A stretch of 64,000 bases of DNA from Paludibacter jiangxiensis (GTDB taxonomy: Bacteria > Bacteroidota > Bacteroidia > Bacteroidales > Paludibacteraceae): assembly GCF_001618385.1 (NCBI RefSeq), contig NZ_BDCR01000001.1, positions 1,240,001-1,304,000 on the forward strand. The letters run 5' to 3'. Positions 6,813-18,006 of the stretch are shown piece by piece. The position numbers and the translations under genes were made by a program. The notes under the pieces are model-generated. The model had not been told where the DNA came from and made no database searches. It saw only the letters and a program-made list of their open reading frames with translations. Position 1 is the stretch's first letter. The number at the start of each line of letters is the position of its first letter.

Positions 6813-9800
6813 ATGCTGAATCTCTATCGCGCATCGGCCGGGTCGGGTAAAACCTATCGCCTGACCCAGGATTATATTCGTCTGCTTTTTGCCGATCGGC
6901 AGCCTTATGCGCACCGTCGTCAACTGGCCGTGACTTTTACCAATAAAGCCACCGAAGAGATGAAGCTCCGTATCATCACCGAACTCGACAGACTGGCTCG
7001 TGGCGACGCGTCGGGCTATCGTGAGGGTTTGATGCAACATTTCGGTCTTCCTGCCGACCGGGTGAATGCTCGAGCGCACCATTTACTAAAGGAGATTCTA
7101 CACGACTACTCCTCATTCTCCATCAATACCATCGACCGCTTTTTTCAACAGGTATTGCGCAGCTTTACCCGTGAAATCGGTCTGCATGGTGGCTACAACA
7201 TTGAGATTGACACCGACGAACCGCTGGCAACGGCAATCGACGGACTGCTTTTTTCGCTTGATCAGAAAGAGAACCGTCTGCTGCTTGACTGGCTGATGCA
7301 GTTTGCCCGCGAACGCATCGAAAATGGTAAGGGATGGGATATTCGTTACGCCATTCGTTCGCTTGCCGGAGAAATCTTTAAAGAGCGCTACAAAAAGAAA
7401 TTGCCGTTGGTGCGGGAGAAATTGCACAACCGTGATTTCCTCAACGGATACCGGCAAAAATTATATGCCATCACTTCTCGCTTCGAGAAAGAATTGAAAG
7501 AAACCGGAGAAGAAGCGCTCGCGCTGATGGCACGCCATGGATTGTCATATACCGATTTTTACAAAGGTGCAAATGGTCCATTCTCTTTATTTAATAAACT
7601 AGCCTCGGAAAACTTTACAGAACCAACAAGCACATTTCTGGCATTGCCGGGAAATTTAGATGGATGGACATCAAAAACAGCCAAAAATAAAGATCAGGTA
7701 GCAGCCGTTTATAATGCAGGACTCAATGTGTTGGTGGAGAAAACCGCTTCTCTGTACGGAGATGCCTTTATTGAATATAATACTGCCAAAACGATTTCAC
7801 AACACCTCTATGCGCTGGGTATCCTCTCCGATATTGATAGTCGTATCCGCCTCGACTCGGAAGAGAACAACCGTCTGCTGTTGAGCGACACCACCGAATT
7901 GCTCAATCAGATTGTGGATGGCAGCGATACGCCATTTGTCTTCGAAAAAACGGGGGTACACATTCACCACCTGATGATGGACGAGTTTCAGGACACTTCG
8001 GCTATGCAGTGGCAGAATTTCAAACCATTGATGGATAACAGTCTGGCCTCGGGAAACGAGAACCTGATCGTTGGTGATGTGAAGCAGAGCATCTACCGCT
8101 GGCGCAACTCCGACTGGCGTCTGCTCGATCGACAACTCTTCGATGACTTCGCCAGCGGACAAATCCACGAGGAGTATCTCAATGATAACTGGCGGAGCTG
8201 TCGCAATGTGATTGATTTCAACAATCTCTTTTTCGACCGCTCTTCGTTGTTTATGCAGCAACTCTTCAATGACGACTTGCCCGAACACTATCAGGGAGAT
8301 CTTGACCATCGCCTGCACGATGCTTACAAAGGGTTGTTTCAGCACTACTCGCCCAAAGCAGGAGAAGGACATGTAGAGGTTCGTTTCGTGAACAACGAAG
8401 AAAAACAGTGGAAAGAAAATGCGTTAGCACAACTGCCGGCCATTATCGAACAGTGGCAGGACAAAGGTTTTGCTCTCCGCGATATGGCCGTGTTGGTACG
8501 CCGCAACAGCGAAGCCACCGAGGTGGTGGAATACTTGCTGCAATACAAAAATAGTGAACTGGCTCGCGACGGCTACCGCTATGACGTGATCTCCAATGAA
8601 GCGCTGGTCATCGGCAATTCGCTGGCAGTGCGTTTCGTCATAGAAGCTCTCCGTTACATTCTGCGTCCCGACGACAAGTTGTTGCAAACTCTTGTACCGT
8701 ACCTTTATTTCGTCCTGCATCAGGGTAAAGCACCGCACGAAGCACTTGCTGCTTGCTTCGACAATCCCGAAGGTGCGAACACCCGCATGGTACACGAAGA
8801 GTTGCAACGCCTTATCAACGAAGGTACCAACCGCTCCATCTTTGAATTGAGCGAAGAGTTGATCTGGCTGTTCGGCCTTAAGAGCAACGAGGGCGAAGAT
8901 GTTTATCTGCAAGCATTTCAGGATTTGGTGCATCAATATTCTATCAAGGAGTCGGCCGGCATTGCGGCGTTTCTCGAATGGTGGGAAGAAAAGGGCGCAC
9001 AGAAGACGATTGCTTCGCCCGACGCGCAGGATGCCATCCGCGTACTTACCGTTCACAAATCGAAAGGACTGGGTTTTGAAGCTGTGGTGATGCCCTTTGC
9101 CGACTGGTCGCTCGACAACAACAACCGCGACATCATCTGGTGCGAGCCGACGGGGGCTCCCTTCAGCGAACTGGAACTGACTCCGGTGCAGTACTCCTCG
9201 TCACTGGCCAAAACCATCTTCGCCGCTGACTATTTCGAAGAACGCATGGCTTCGTTTATCGACAACCTCAATGTGGCTTATGTAGCATTTACCCGGGCTA
9301 AGCAGGAAATGGTTTTATTGGCACCGCAGCCCAAACCGAATGCCAAAGGAGAAATTAAGGTAAGTTCCCTCGCAACGTTGCTTCACTGTTGTATCTCCAA
9401 TGAATTGCCAGCGGAAAATATTCCTGTTGATGCGAAAGAAGCTTTCCGGTCGTTTGCTCCTTTCTGGAATAACGAATCGCTGGTGTTGAACATGGGAAAT
9501 ACGGCACAGCAGTCGACAAAGGAGCGGGAAGATTTGCAGGTGCGCTACCGCTACGCACAATCCATCGCGCCGATCAGTCCCATTGCGGTGAAATACAAGG
9601 TGACGGACTATCTGGAAAAAGAGACATCGTCGCGAACGTTGTCCATCAACTACGGATTGCTGATGCATGAAGTATTGCACAACATCCGTCATGAAGGCGA
9701 TGAGCAACGCGCCATTGCCGATATGGAACGCACCGGACGCATCACTGCCAGTGAGAAGGAAGAAATTACCTCCATGTTCGACCGCTTTTGGAAAATAGAG

Positions 9801-10058
9801 GGTATCCGGCAGTTCTTCGCTCCCGGCTTGCGCATCCTGAACGAAACGTCCATTTTTACGCCTGACAATAAAACGTATGTGCCGGACCGTGTTATCTTCA
9901 CAGACAGACACGCTACCATTATAGACTACAAGTTTGGACACGAACAACCCCGCTACCGCCAACAGGTACTCAACTACAAAAACTTAGTGGAACAAATGGG
10001 CTACACTGCCACAGCCTACCTTTGCTATGTAGAGCAAAACAAATTGGAAAAAGTGTAA
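6813..10058 (+). CDS. UvrD/RecB-family helicase-nuclease (AddA/RecB type)
   Basis: A 1081-residue ATP-dependent DNA helicase with a C-terminal nuclease, expected in double-strand-break repair. Seen: Walker A ASAGSGKT near the start, motif II DEFQDTS, motif III GDVKQSIYRWRN, motif V LTVHKSKGLGFE, motif VI VAFTRAK, and at the end PDRVIF...IIDYKFG with a downstream QVLNY, the RecB-type nuclease core. In two-subunit AddAB complexes the partner is usually adjacent, but no AddB gene lies in the window. The ATG at 6813 is preferred over a TTG at 6792 because the latter overlaps the -7 promoter element and adds residues before the conserved N-terminus. Confidence 0.9.
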   Translation: MLNLYRASAGSGKTYRLTQDYIRLLFADRQPYAHRRQLAVTFTNKATEEMKLRIITELDRLARGDASGYREGLMQHFGLPADRVNARAHHLLKEILHDYSSFSINTIDRFFQQVLRSFTREIGLHGGYNIEIDTDEPLATAIDGLLFSLDQKENRLLLDWLMQFARERIENGKGWDIRYAIRSLAGEIFKERYKKKLPLVREKLHNRDFLNGYRQKLYAITSRFEKELKETGEEALALMARHGLSYTDFYKGANGPFSLFNKLASENFTEPTSTFLALPGNLDGWTSKTAKNKDQVAAVYNAGLNVLVEKTASLYGDAFIEYNTAKTISQHLYALGILSDIDSRIRLDSEENNRLLLSDTTELLNQIVDGSDTPFVFEKTGVHIHHLMMDEFQDTSAMQWQNFKPLMDNSLASGNENLIVGDVKQSIYRWRNSDWRLLDRQLFDDFASGQIHEEYLNDNWRSCRNVIDFNNLFFDRSSLFMQQLFNDDLPEHYQGDLDHRLHDAYKGLFQHYSPKAGEGHVEVRFVNNEEKQWKENALAQLPAIIEQWQDKGFALRDMAVLVRRNSEATEVVEYLLQYKNSELARDGYRYDVISNEALVIGNSLAVRFVIEALRYILRPDDKLLQTLVPYLYFVLHQGKAPHEALAACFDNPEGANTRMVHEELQRLINEGTNRSIFELSEELIWLFGLKSNEGEDVYLQAFQDLVHQYSIKESAGIAAFLEWWEEKGAQKTIASPDAQDAIRVLTVHKSKGLGFEAVVMPFADWSLDNNNRDIIWCEPTGAPFSELELTPVQYSSSLAKTIFAADYFEERMASFIDNLNVAYVAFTRAKQEMVLLAPQPKPNAKGEIKVSSLATLLHCCISNELPAENIPVDAKEAFRSFAPFWNNESLVLNMGNTAQQSTKEREDLQVRYRYAQSIAPISPIAVKYKVTDYLEKETSSRTLSINYGLLMHEVLHNIRHEGDEQRAIADMERTGRITASEKEEITSMFDRFWKIEGIRQFFAPGLRILNETSIFTPDNKTYVPDRVIFTDRHATIIDYKFGHEQPRYRQQVLNYKNLVEQMGYTATAYLCYVEQNKLEKV

Positions 10059-10387
10059 TTGATTTGACTGAAGATGCTACAAAGATTCCTTTCCCCCAAA
10101 AGACTATCATTTCCCACTTTGGGAAGCCAACATCCGGATTGAGCTAAAATTATATTTTTTTAGTATTATCCTTTGTCAATATTTTTATTTCAAAAGCAAA
10201 CGGAGGGCTCAATTTTGTGCCCGTTTGACGGATAATTTTTTCTCTGCCGGTTCAACGAAAACTCGTATCTTATAAAAAATCAAGAAATTATTTCGTACCT
10301 CTTTGTATTCTAAAAAAATAGTTCTATCTTTGCAGCCCAATTTAGAGTAGATATATCAAAAATTTAAGTATTTAAATCACAGTCAAA
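10059..10387 (+). other. Intergenic region before the ribosomal supercluster
   Basis: No gene. A bulged hairpin (10197-10201 plus 10205-10208 with 10219-10227) is followed by a T run at 10235-10240 and could be a weak terminator for the upstream nuclease gene. The rest is A/T-rich and ends with the rpsL promoter and a leader of about 50 bases. Confidence 0.5.
10302..10332 (+). promoter_or_regulatory. Promoter of the rpsL-rpsG-fusA supercluster
   Basis: TTTG at 10302-10305, a 19-base spacer, then TATCTTTG at 10325-10332: an almost ideal Bacteroidetes sigma-factor promoter. It lies 55 bases before rpsL and is likely the main promoter for the ribosomal genes that follow. Confidence 0.85.
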
Positions 10388-10801
10388 ATGCCTACAATTC
10401 AGCAATTAGTGAGAAAAGGAAGGACAGCGCTGGTTGACAAGAGTAAAGCTCCAGCATTGGATGCTTGTCCTCAACGTCGTGGCGTCTGCGTGCGTGTTTA
10501 CACAACCACTCCTAAAAAACCTAACTCTGCAATGCGTAAAGTAGCTCGTGTTCGCTTGACTAACCAAAAGGAAGTCAATGCTTACATTCCGGGTGAAGGA
10601 CACAACTTGCAGGAACACAGCATTGTGTTGGTTCGTGGCGGTCGTGTAAAAGACCTTCCCGGTGTACGTTATCACATTGTTCGTGGTACTTTGGATACGG
10701 CAGGTGTAAACGGTCGTCTTCAACGTCGTTCGAAGTATGGTGCTAAACGTCCGAAACCGGGTCAGGCAGCTGCAGCAGCTAAAGGCGGTAAAAAGAAATA
10801 A
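10388..10801 (+). CDS. rpsL: 30S ribosomal protein S12
   Basis: A 137-residue S12 (uS12), a decoding-centre protein where streptomycin-resistance changes occur. Conserved segments [12 protein letters not shown] and [12 protein letters not shown] are present, and the tail is rich in Ala, Gly and Lys. First gene of the str group; it has its own strong promoter. In many Bacteroidota rpoBC precede this gene, but here a helicase-nuclease gene does. A 136-base spacer separates it from rpsG. Confidence 0.98.
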   Translation: MPTIQQLVRKGRTALVDKSKAPALDACPQRRGVCVRVYTTTPKKPNSAMRKVARVRLTNQKEVNAYIPGEGHNLQEHSIVLVRGGRVKDLPGVRYHIVRGTLDTAGVNGRLQRRSKYGAKRPKPGQAAAAAKGGKKK

Positions 10802-10937
10802 TTAGCCCGCTTCCCGAAAAGAATTCTAATCACGGTTTGAGTTATTGGTGGCCGTTGAAGGTTGAGTAAATAATCCGGTGGGATTGTTGAAGAAACTAAA
10901 GTAAAACAACCAGAACAAAACAAAATTTTGAATCACA

Positions 10938-11414
10938 ATGAGAAAGTCAAAACCAAAGAAAAGGATCATTTTACCTGATCCGGTTTTTAGTGAAGTGATG
11001 GTGACAAAGTTTGTCAATCACCTCATGTATGATGGCAAAAAAAGCACTGCTTTCGATATATTTTACGGTGCTCTCGAAACCGTAAAAGCCAAACTTCCCA
11101 ACGAAGAAAAGACTCCGCTTGAAATCTGGAAAAAAGCTCTCGACAATATCACTCCTCAGGTCGAAGTTAAATCACGCCGTGTTGGTGGTGCAACATTCCA
11201 GGTTCCTACAGAAATCCGTCCTGACCGTAAGGAGTCTATCTGTATGAAAAATCTTATTTTATATGCACGTAAACGTGGTGGCAAATCAATGGCTGAGAAA
11301 TTGGCTGCTGAGGTAGTTGATGCGTTTAACAACCAGGGTGGTGCCTTCAAACGTAAAGAAGATATGCACCGTATGGCTGAAGCAAACCGTGCTTTTGCTC
11401 ATTTCAGGTTCTAA
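10938..11414 (+). CDS. rpsG: 30S ribosomal protein S7
   Basis: A 158-residue S7 (uS7), a primary 16S rRNA binder of the 30S head. The N-terminal MRKSKPKKR and the conserved [10 protein letters not shown] and [12 protein letters not shown] segments are standard. In Escherichia coli S7 represses its own operon through the rpsL-rpsG spacer; the 136-base spacer here leaves room for such control, but no clear structure was found. Confidence 0.98.
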   Translation: MRKSKPKKRIILPDPVFSEVMVTKFVNHLMYDGKKSTAFDIFYGALETVKAKLPNEEKTPLEIWKKALDNITPQVEVKSRRVGGATFQVPTEIRPDRKESICMKNLILYARKRGGKSMAEKLAAEVVDAFNNQGGAFKRKEDMHRMAEANRAFAHFRF

Positions 11415-11483
11415 CCTTAATTTAAACCGAACAAAAAGCGTTACAAAATTAACGACCTATTGTTTAGGCAAATATAAAAACAA

Positions 11484-13601
11484 ATGGCAAAAAAAGACTT
11501 ACACTATACGCGTAACATCGGTATCATGGCTCACATTGATGCCGGTAAAACAACAACTTCGGAACGTATTCTGTACTACACCGGTCTTACTCACAAAATC
11601 GGTGAAGTTCATGATGGCGCTGCTACCATGGACTGGATGGAACAGGAGCAGGAACGTGGTATCACTATCACTTCTGCTGCAACAACAACGTTCTGGAACT
11701 ATTTGAACGATAAATATAAAATCAACCTGATTGACACTCCGGGTCACGTTGACTTTACTGTTGAGGTAGAACGCTCTTTGCGTATCCTCGATGGTGCTGT
11801 GGCTACTTTCTGTGCTGTAGGTGGTGTTGAACCTCAGTCGGAAACCGTTTGGCGTCAGGCTGACAAATACAATGTACCACGTATCGGTTTCGTTAACAAA
11901 ATGGACCGTTCGGGTGCTGATTTCTACGAAGTAATCCGCCAGATCAAGGATGTACTGGGTGCAAAACCTTGTCCTATCCAGATTCCTATCGGTGCTGAAG
12001 AAAAATTCAAAGGGGTTGTTGACCTCGTTAAAATGAAAGCTATCTTCTGGCATGACGAAACAATGGGTGCTGAATACTCAGTAGAAGAAATTCCTGCAGA
12101 TCTTCAGGCTGAAGCTGAAGAATGGAGAGAAAAAATGCTTGAAGTAGTAGCAGAATACGATGATGCCGTAATGGAAAAATTCTTCGATGATCCTTCAACA
12201 ATCACTGAAGAAGAAATCAACGTAGCTATTCGTAAAGCAACCCTTTCGATGGAAATTACTCCTATGATTTGCGGTTCGGCATTCAAAAACAAAGGTGTAC
12301 AAACAATGCTTGACGCAGTTTGTGCTTACCTTCCAAGTCCTTTGGATACTCCGGAAATCATTGGTAACGATCCTCGTTTCGAAGACAAACAAATCGTTCG
12401 TCACCCGGACGAAGAAGAACCTTTGACCGCTTTGGCGTTCAAAATTGCAACCGACCCTTATGTAGGACGTCTTTGCTTCTTCCGTGTTTACTCTGGTAAA
12501 CTGGCTGCCGGTTCTTACGTTTACAATACACGTTCTGACAAAAAAGAACGTATTTCTCGTATCTTCCAGATGCACTCCAACAAACAAAACCCTGTTGAAG
12601 TGATTGGTGCTGGTGATATTGGTGCTGGTGTAGGTTTCAAAGATATCCGTACAGGTGATACACTTTGCGACGAAGCTAATCCTATCGTTCTCGAATCGAT
12701 GGACTTCCCTGAACCAGTAATCGGTATTTCGGTTGAACCGAAAACTCAGAAAGATATGGATAAACTCGGTCTTGGTTTGTCAAAACTGGCTGAAGAAGAT
12801 CCAACTTTCCGTGTTAAAACAAACGAAGATACAGGTCAGACTGTAATTGAAGGTATGGGTGAGCTTCACTTGGAAATCATTATCGACCGTTTGAGACGTG
12901 AGTTCAAGGTTGAATGTAACCAGGGTCGTCCTCAGGTATCTTACAAAGAAACTATCACAAACACTGTTGAACTTCGCGAAGTTTACAAGAAACAGTCGGG
13001 TGGTCGTGGTAAGTTTGCCGATATTATTGTAAAAGTAGGTCCTGTTGATGCAGGCTTCGAAGGTAGTCTTCAGTTTATCGATTCTGTGAAAGGTGGTAAC
13101 GTTCCTAAAGAATACATCCCTTCTGTACAGAAAGGCTTCCAGGCAGCTATGAAGAATGGTGTGCTTGCAGGTTTCCCGGTTGATCAGTTGAAAGTTGAAC
13201 TCATAGACGGTTCATTCCACCCGGTTGACTCTGACCAGTTGTCATTCGAAATCTGTGCTCAGATTGCATTCAAAACTGCTTGTGCAAAAGCAAAACCCGT
13301 TCTGTTGGAACCGATCATGAAAATGGAAGTGGTTACTCCGGAAGAAAACATGGGTGATGTAATCGGCGACTTGAACAAACGTCGTGGCCAGGTTGAAGGT
13401 ATGGAATCGAGCCGTACAGGTGCACGTATTGTGAAAGCTAAAGTTCCTTTGGCAGAAACATTCGGATACGTAACATCATTGCGTACAATCAGCTCAGGAC
13501 GTGCAACTTCATCAATGGAATTCTCTCACTATGCAGAAGTTTCTTCATCTATTGCTAAAACAGTAGTTGCTGAGGCTAAAGGTAAAGTAGAACTCTTGTA
13601 A
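11484..13601 (+). CDS. fusA: Elongation factor G
   Basis: A 705-residue translational GTPase that drives ribosomal translocation. Seen: G1 [13 protein letters not shown], switch [12 protein letters not shown]4 NKMDRSG, then EF-G domains II-V with the conserved GMGELHLEI and [10 protein letters not shown] stretches. Full family length. Codon use is that of a highly expressed gene, like the ribosomal genes around it. It follows rpsG by 69 bases and is followed by a strong hairpin before rpsJ. No tuf gene accompanies it here. Confidence 0.97.
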   Translation: MAKKDLHYTRNIGIMAHIDAGKTTTSERILYYTGLTHKIGEVHDGAATMDWMEQEQERGITITSAATTTFWNYLNDKYKINLIDTPGHVDFTVEVERSLRILDGAVATFCAVGGVEPQSETVWRQADKYNVPRIGFVNKMDRSGADFYEVIRQIKDVLGAKPCPIQIPIGAEEKFKGVVDLVKMKAIFWHDETMGAEYSVEEIPADLQAEAEEWREKMLEVVAEYDDAVMEKFFDDPSTITEEEINVAIRKATLSMEITPMICGSAFKNKGVQTMLDAVCAYLPSPLDTPEIIGNDPRFEDKQIVRHPDEEEPLTALAFKIATDPYVGRLCFFRVYSGKLAAGSYVYNTRSDKKERISRIFQMHSNKQNPVEVIGAGDIGAGVGFKDIRTGDTLCDEANPIVLESMDFPEPVIGISVEPKTQKDMDKLGLGLSKLAEEDPTFRVKTNEDTGQTVIEGMGELHLEIIIDRLRREFKVECNQGRPQVSYKETITNTVELREVYKKQSGGRGKFADIIVKVGPVDAGFEGSLQFIDSVKGGNVPKEYIPSVQKGFQAAMKNGVLAGFPVDQLKVELIDGSFHPVDSDQLSFEICAQIAFKTACAKAKPVLLEPIMKMEVVTPEENMGDVIGDLNKRRGQVEGMESSRTGARIVKAKVPLAETFGYVTSLRTISSGRATSSMEFSHYAEVSSSIAKTVVAEAKGKVELL

Positions 13602-13615
13602 AAATAATAAGTGGA

Positions 13616-13656
13616 AACAGCGCAGGTTAGCAAATGACTCTTAACCTGCTGCTGTT
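13616..13656 (+). promoter_or_regulatory. Strong hairpin in the fusA-rpsJ spacer, possible S10 leader
   Basis: Bases 13616-13629 pair with 13642-13656 over 14 base pairs with a single T bulge at 13650; the loop is 12 bases. No T run follows, so it is not a standard terminator. It sits directly upstream of the S10-type gene block and could be a processing site, attenuator or ribosomal-protein binding leader. Confidence 0.55.
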
Positions 13657-13691
13657 AACACTATATCTATTAATATTAATCGACTATAACG

Positions 13692-13997
13692 ATGAGTCAA
13701 AAAATCAGAATCAAATTAAAATCTTACGATCACAACCTGGTTGACAAATCAGCAGAAAAAATCGTTAAGACAGTAAAAGCAACCGGAGCTGTAGTAAGCG
13801 GTCCAATTCCATTGCCTACACACAAACGCGTATTTACCGTATTGCGTTCTCCGTTTGTTAACAAGAAATCTCGCGAGCAGTTTGAACTTTCAAACTACAA
13901 GCGTTTGATCGACATCTACAGCTCAACTGCTAAAACTGTTGATGCTTTGATGAAGCTTGAATTGCCGAGCGGTGTAGAAGTAGAAATCAAAGTTTGA
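13692..13997 (+). CDS. rpsJ: 30S ribosomal protein S10
   Basis: A 101-residue S10 (uS10/NusE), part of the 30S head and of transcription antitermination complexes. Conserved [10 protein letters not shown] at the start and GPIPLPT with the following FTVLRSPF segment. First gene of the S10 block, separated by 90 bases from fusA and 98 bases from rplC. Confidence 0.98.
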   Translation: MSQKIRIKLKSYDHNLVDKSAEKIVKTVKATGAVVSGPIPLPTHKRVFTVLRSPFVNKKSREQFELSNYKRLIDIYSSTAKTVDALMKLELPSGVEVEIKV

Positions 13998-14095
13998 TAA
14001 GCTTCTGCAAGAACAGAGTTAAGAATTAAGTACAAAAATAATTGTAAACAAGACCGATCCCCCGTATTGGGGTTAAGGGTTAAATTTTAATTGAA

Positions 14096-14713
14096 ATGCC
14101 AGGATTAATTGGAAAAAAAATCGGAATGACATCCGTTTTCAGTACCGATGGTAAGAATGTACCATGTACTGTTATCGAAGCTGGTCCTTGTGTTGTTACG
14201 CAAATCAAAACTGTTGAAACAGACGGTTACGAAGCGGTTCAGTTAGGTTTTGAAGAAAAGAAAGACAAACACACTACAAAACCGGAAGCAGGCCACTTCA
14301 AAAAAGCAAACGTAGCACCTCAAAGACACTTGGTTGAGTTCAAAGGTTTTGAAGGCGAATTCAAACTGGGAGATGCTCTCACAGTTGAATTATTTGACGG
14401 AACTACTTGGGTAGACGTTATCGGAACTTCAAAAGGTAAAGGATTTCAGGGCGTTGTTAAACGTCATGGATTCGGTGGTGTAGGTCAAAGTACACACGGT
14501 CAGCACAATCGTCTGCGTCACCCGGGTTCTATGGGCGCTTCTTCTTACCCTTCAAAAGTGGTAAAGGGTATGAGAATGGGTGGTCGTACAGGTGGTGATA
14601 CTGTAACAGTGCAAAACCTGGAAGTGTTAAAAGTAATCCCCGAGCACAATTTGTTGCTTATCAAAGGTTCAATTCCCGGGGCTAAAGGTTCAATCGTAAT
14701 TATCAATAAGTAA
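14096..14713 (+). CDS. rplC: 50S ribosomal protein L3
   Basis: A 205-residue L3 (uL3), an early 23S rRNA binder near the peptidyl transferase centre. Starts [15 protein letters not shown] and has the conserved [12 protein letters not shown] and [13 protein letters not shown] segments. Its TAA stop overlaps the rplD start by one base (TAATG), implying coupled translation. Confidence 0.98.
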   Translation: MPGLIGKKIGMTSVFSTDGKNVPCTVIEAGPCVVTQIKTVETDGYEAVQLGFEEKKDKHTTKPEAGHFKKANVAPQRHLVEFKGFEGEFKLGDALTVELFDGTTWVDVIGTSKGKGFQGVVKRHGFGGVGQSTHGQHNRLRHPGSMGASSYPSKVVKGMRMGGRTGGDTVTVQNLEVLKVIPEHNLLLIKGSIPGAKGSIVIINK

Positions 14714-15342
14714 TGGAACTGAACGTATATAACATAGAAGGAAAAGAAACCGGAAAAAAGGTAACTCTTAACGAGGCTATCTTTGGCATTGAACCTAATG
14801 ACCACGCTATCTATCTTGATGTTAAACAGTACATGGCAAACAAACGTCAGGGTACTCACAAAGCTAAAGAAAGAAGCGAACTTTCCGGAAGTACACGTAA
14901 GCTGATCCGCCAGAAAGGTGGAGGTGGTGCTCGTCGTGGTGATATCAACTCACCGGTATTGGTGGGTGGTGCTCGTGTTTTTGGTCCGGTTCCCCGTGAC
15001 TATAGCTTCAAATTGAACAAAAAACTGAAACAATTGGCTCGTAAGTCAGCTTTAGCATATAAAGCAAAAGCCGATGCGATTGTAGTAGTTGATGCTCTTC
15101 AATACGACGCTCCAAAAACAAAGAACTTAATCGCGTTGACCGAAAATTTGAAAGTAGCTGATAAAAAGCCGCTTATTATTTTATCGGAACCAAATAAAAA
15201 CGTATATTTGTCGGCTCGAAACCTGAAAGGTGTTAATGTAACAACTGTTTCTGATCTAAATACTTACAGTATTATGAATGCGAAATCACTCGTTGTTGTT
15301 GAAGCTTCTTTCGCTGGTTTGGATCAAATCTTAAAAGCATAA
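14713..15342 (+). CDS. rplD: 50S ribosomal protein L4
   Basis: A 209-residue L4 (uL4), lining the exit tunnel. Conserved [24 protein letters not shown] and [12 protein letters not shown]. In Escherichia coli L4 represses the S10 operon through its leader; the hairpin before rpsJ is a candidate target here, but this is only inference. Confidence 0.98.
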   Translation: MELNVYNIEGKETGKKVTLNEAIFGIEPNDHAIYLDVKQYMANKRQGTHKAKERSELSGSTRKLIRQKGGGGARRGDINSPVLVGGARVFGPVPRDYSFKLNKKLKQLARKSALAYKAKADAIVVVDALQYDAPKTKNLIALTENLKVADKKPLIILSEPNKNVYLSARNLKGVNVTTVSDLNTYSIMNAKSLVVVEASFAGLDQILKA

Positions 15343-15355
15343 GGAGGTAAAAGTG

Positions 15356-15646
15356 ATGGGAATTATAATTAAACCGATTGTTACAGAAAAAGCAAACGGC
15401 CTTAGTGAAAAACTCAATCGTTTTAGCTTCCGCGTTGAAAAAGGCGCCAATAAGATTGAGATCAAGAAAGCCGTAGAAGAAATGTATGGCGTAACCGTAG
15501 TTGCTGTTAACACAGCAGTTATGCCAGGCAAAAAGAAAAGCCGCTTCACCAAAGGTGGAGTTATCAACGGTAAAACTTCAGCTTTCAAAAAGGCTATGGT
15601 TACGTTGAAAGATGGAGATAACATTGATTTTTATAGCAATATTTAA
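15356..15646 (+). CDS. rplW: 50S ribosomal protein L23
   Basis: A 96-residue L23 (uL23), located at the tunnel exit and docking site for trigger factor and SRP. The pattern [12 protein letters not shown] at the start and [22 protein letters not shown] are typical. The ATG at 15356 is chosen over a GTG one codon earlier because a rare full Shine-Dalgarno (AGGAGG at 15342-15347) sits eight bases before it. Confidence 0.97.
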   Translation: MGIIIKPIVTEKANGLSEKLNRFSFRVEKGANKIEIKKAVEEMYGVTVVAVNTAVMPGKKKSRFTKGGVINGKTSAFKKAMVTLKDGDNIDFYSNI

Positions 15647-15654
15647 GTAAAACA

Positions 15655-16479
15655 ATGGCTGTACGTAAATTGAACCCCGTTACACCGGGGCAGAGACACA
15701 AAATTATCGGTACGTTCGACACAATTACTTCGTCTGTACCGGAAAAATCTCTTGTGACAGGCAAACGCTCAACCGGCGGTCGCAATAACTCAGGTAAGAT
15801 GACCATGCGTTATATCGGCGGTGGTCACAAGAAGAAATATAGAGTAATTGACTTCAAGCGTAACAAAGAAGGAGTACCTGCGAAGGTACAATCCATAGAG
15901 TATGATCCGAACCGTACGGCTCGTATCGCGTTGCTCTATTACGCTGATGGTGATAAAAGCTATATTCTTGCACCCAATGGACTGCAAGTTGGCCAAACTC
16001 TATTATCAGGCGCTGAAGCAGCTCCTGAAGTTGGAAACTCTCTACCGTTGAAGAACATCCCACTCGGTACCATTATTCACAACATTGAATTACGTCCGGG
16101 ACAGGGTGCTGCATTGGTTCGCTCAGCAGGTACATTTGCTCAGTTGACTTCTCGCGAAGAAAACTATGCAATCATCAAATTACCTTCAGGCGAAACCCGC
16201 AAAATTCTTTGCACATGCAAAGCAACTGTAGGTAGCGTTGGCAACTCAGAACACAATCTTGAAAGTTCAGGTAAGGCCGGTCGCACACGCTGGCAAGGAC
16301 GACGTCCTCGCGTACGTGGTGTTGCTATGAACCCTGTCGATCACCCCATGGGTGGTGGTGAAGGACGCGCTTCTGGTGGTCACCCACGTTCTCGCAAAGG
16401 CTTGTTAGCTAAGGGCTATAAGACAAGAGCTCCTAAAAAGCAATCAAGCAAGTATATTATCGAAAGAAGAAAAAAATAA
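15655..16479 (+). CDS. rplB: 50S ribosomal protein L2
   Basis: A 274-residue L2 (uL2), required for subunit joining and peptidyl transfer. It begins [14 protein letters not shown] and has the conserved [16 protein letters not shown] loop with the functional His, followed by the [14 protein letters not shown] tail. Eight bases after rplW. Confidence 0.98.
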   Translation: MAVRKLNPVTPGQRHKIIGTFDTITSSVPEKSLVTGKRSTGGRNNSGKMTMRYIGGGHKKKYRVIDFKRNKEGVPAKVQSIEYDPNRTARIALLYYADGDKSYILAPNGLQVGQTLLSGAEAAPEVGNSLPLKNIPLGTIIHNIELRPGQGAALVRSAGTFAQLTSREENYAIIKLPSGETRKILCTCKATVGSVGNSEHNLESSGKAGRTRWQGRRPRVRGVAMNPVDHPMGGGEGRASGGHPRSRKGLLAKGYKTRAPKKQSSKYIIERRKK

Positions 16480-16499
16480 CGTATAATTAGAGAGATACT

Positions 16500-16766
16500 A
16501 TGAGTCGTTCATTAAAAAAAGGACCTTACATCAATCTGAAGCTTGAACAGAAAGTGTTGACCATGAATGAAAGCGGTAAAAAAACCGTAGTAAAAACATG
16601 GGCTCGTGCTTCAATGATTTCACCTGATTTCGTAGGTCATACGATTGCAGTTCACAACGGGAACAAATTTATTCCTGTTTACGTTACTGAAAACATGGTA
16701 GGTCACAAACTCGGTGAATTCTCCCCGACACGTACCTTCCGCGGTCACAGCGGTAACCGTAAATAA
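16500..16766 (+). CDS. rpsS: 30S ribosomal protein S19
   Basis: An 88-residue S19 (uS19) of the 30S head, contacting S13. Typical [11 protein letters not shown] start and [14 protein letters not shown] near the end. Confidence 0.98.
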   Translation: MSRSLKKGPYINLKLEQKVLTMNESGKKTVVKTWARASMISPDFVGHTIAVHNGNKFIPVYVTENMVGHKLGEFSPTRTFRGHSGNRK

Positions 16767-16808
16767 CCCGTTGATTCATTTACTTGAAAAAATAAAAATA
16801 TCAATAAA

Positions 16809-17243
16809 ATGGGTTCAAGAAAGAAAAATTCAGCAGAAAATAGGAAAGAAGCCCTCAAAACACAATATTTTGCCCGTCTTAACGACGTTCCAACTTCACC
16901 CCGTAAAATGCGCCTTGTGGCCGACATGATCCGTGGTATGGAAGTGAACAAAGCTCTCGGGGTATTGAAGTTTTCGACCAAAGAGGCGTCAGCCAGACTT
17001 GAAAAATTGCTTCGTTCCGCTATTTCCAACTGGGAACAAAAAACAGAACAAAAAGCAGAAAACGGCGATTTGTTCGTCAGCGCTATTCACGTTGATGGCG
17101 GCCGTATGTTAAAACGCCTTCGTCCTGCTCCGCAAGGACGCGGTTACAGAGTACGCAAACGTTCGAACCACGTAACGTTGTTTGTTGACTCAAAGAATAG
17201 TATTAACGTATCAAATGAAGTAGCAGATGGGACAAAAAACTAA
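16809..17243 (+). CDS. rplV: 50S ribosomal protein L22
   Basis: A 144-residue L22 (uL22) with an extended loop lining the exit tunnel; macrolide-resistance changes map to this loop. Conserved [19 protein letters not shown] and the loop [22 protein letters not shown]-type region (split here by context). Longer than the 110-residue Escherichia coli form, as usual in Bacteroidota. The last 17 bases overlap rpsC. Confidence 0.97.
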   Translation: MGSRKKNSAENRKEALKTQYFARLNDVPTSPRKMRLVADMIRGMEVNKALGVLKFSTKEASARLEKLLRSAISNWEQKTEQKAENGDLFVSAIHVDGGRMLKRLRPAPQGRGYRVRKRSNHVTLFVDSKNSINVSNEVADGTKN

Positions 17244-17979
17244 TCCGGTAAGTAATCGTTTGGGAATCATCCGCGGATGGGATTCCAACTGGTATGGAGG
17301 GAATAACTATGGGGATACATTGCTGGAAGACAGCAAACTGAGAAAGTATCTTCACGCCCGTCTGGCTAAAGCGAGTGTTTCTCGCGTAGTAATTGAACGT
17401 ACGTTAAAACTCATCACAATCACAGTATGTACAGCTCGTCCGGGTATCATTATTGGTAAAGGCGGACAGGAAGTTGACAAACTGAAAGAAGAGTTGAAAA
17501 CTATCACCGACAAAGACGTTCAAATTAATATTTATGAAGTGAAACGTCCTGAACTCGACGCTGTAATTGTTGCTAACAACATTGCTCGTCAGATTGAAGG
17601 CAAAATCGCTTATCGTCGTGCAACCAAAATGGCCATTGCATCTACAATGCGTATGGGAGCAGAAGGTATCAAAGTGCAGGTTTCAGGTCGTTTGAACGGC
17701 GCTGAAATGGCTCGCTCGGAAATGTACAAAGAAGGACGTACTCCTCTTCACACATTCCGTGCAGATATCGACTACGCTCTTGCTGAAGCCTTAACAAAGG
17801 TTGGTCTTATTGGTGTGAAAGTGTGGATTTGCCGTGGCGAAATCTATGGTAAAAAGGACTTGGCTCCTCAATTCGCAGCAGCCAAAGAAGGCTCTAACAA
17901 CCGTGGCCAACGTAACGACCGCAATGATCGTGGAGATCGTGGCGACCGTAGAGGCGGCTTCCGTAAAAAGAAAAAATAA
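17227..17979 (+). CDS. rpsC: 30S ribosomal protein S3
   Basis: A 250-residue S3 (uS3) at the mRNA entry site. The KH domain motif [19 protein letters not shown] and the C-terminal [13 protein letters not shown] are present. The tail is rich in Arg, Asp and Gly ([15 protein letters not shown]), as in other Bacteroidota. Overlaps rplV by 17 bases, suggesting coupling. Confidence 0.98.
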   Translation: MGQKTNPVSNRLGIIRGWDSNWYGGNNYGDTLLEDSKLRKYLHARLAKASVSRVVIERTLKLITITVCTARPGIIIGKGGQEVDKLKEELKTITDKDVQINIYEVKRPELDAVIVANNIARQIEGKIAYRRATKMAIASTMRMGAEGIKVQVSGRLNGAEMARSEMYKEGRTPLHTFRADIDYALAEALTKVGLIGVKVWICRGEIYGKKDLAPQFAAAKEGSNNRGQRNDRNDRGDRGDRRGGFRKKKK

Positions 17980-18006
17980 TTTCTAACGCATTGAATTCAA
18001 AGACTT

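Noticed and set aside
7797-8372. Long minus-strand frames inside the helicase-nuclease gene and similar antisense frames in fusA, rel and tex
   Set aside because: Shadow frames of strongly coding sequence; no start signals, domains or plausible composition.
14059-14072. Short CCCC/GGGG hairpin before rplC
   Set aside because: Only four G-C pairs with a 6-base loop; too weak to claim as a regulatory site.
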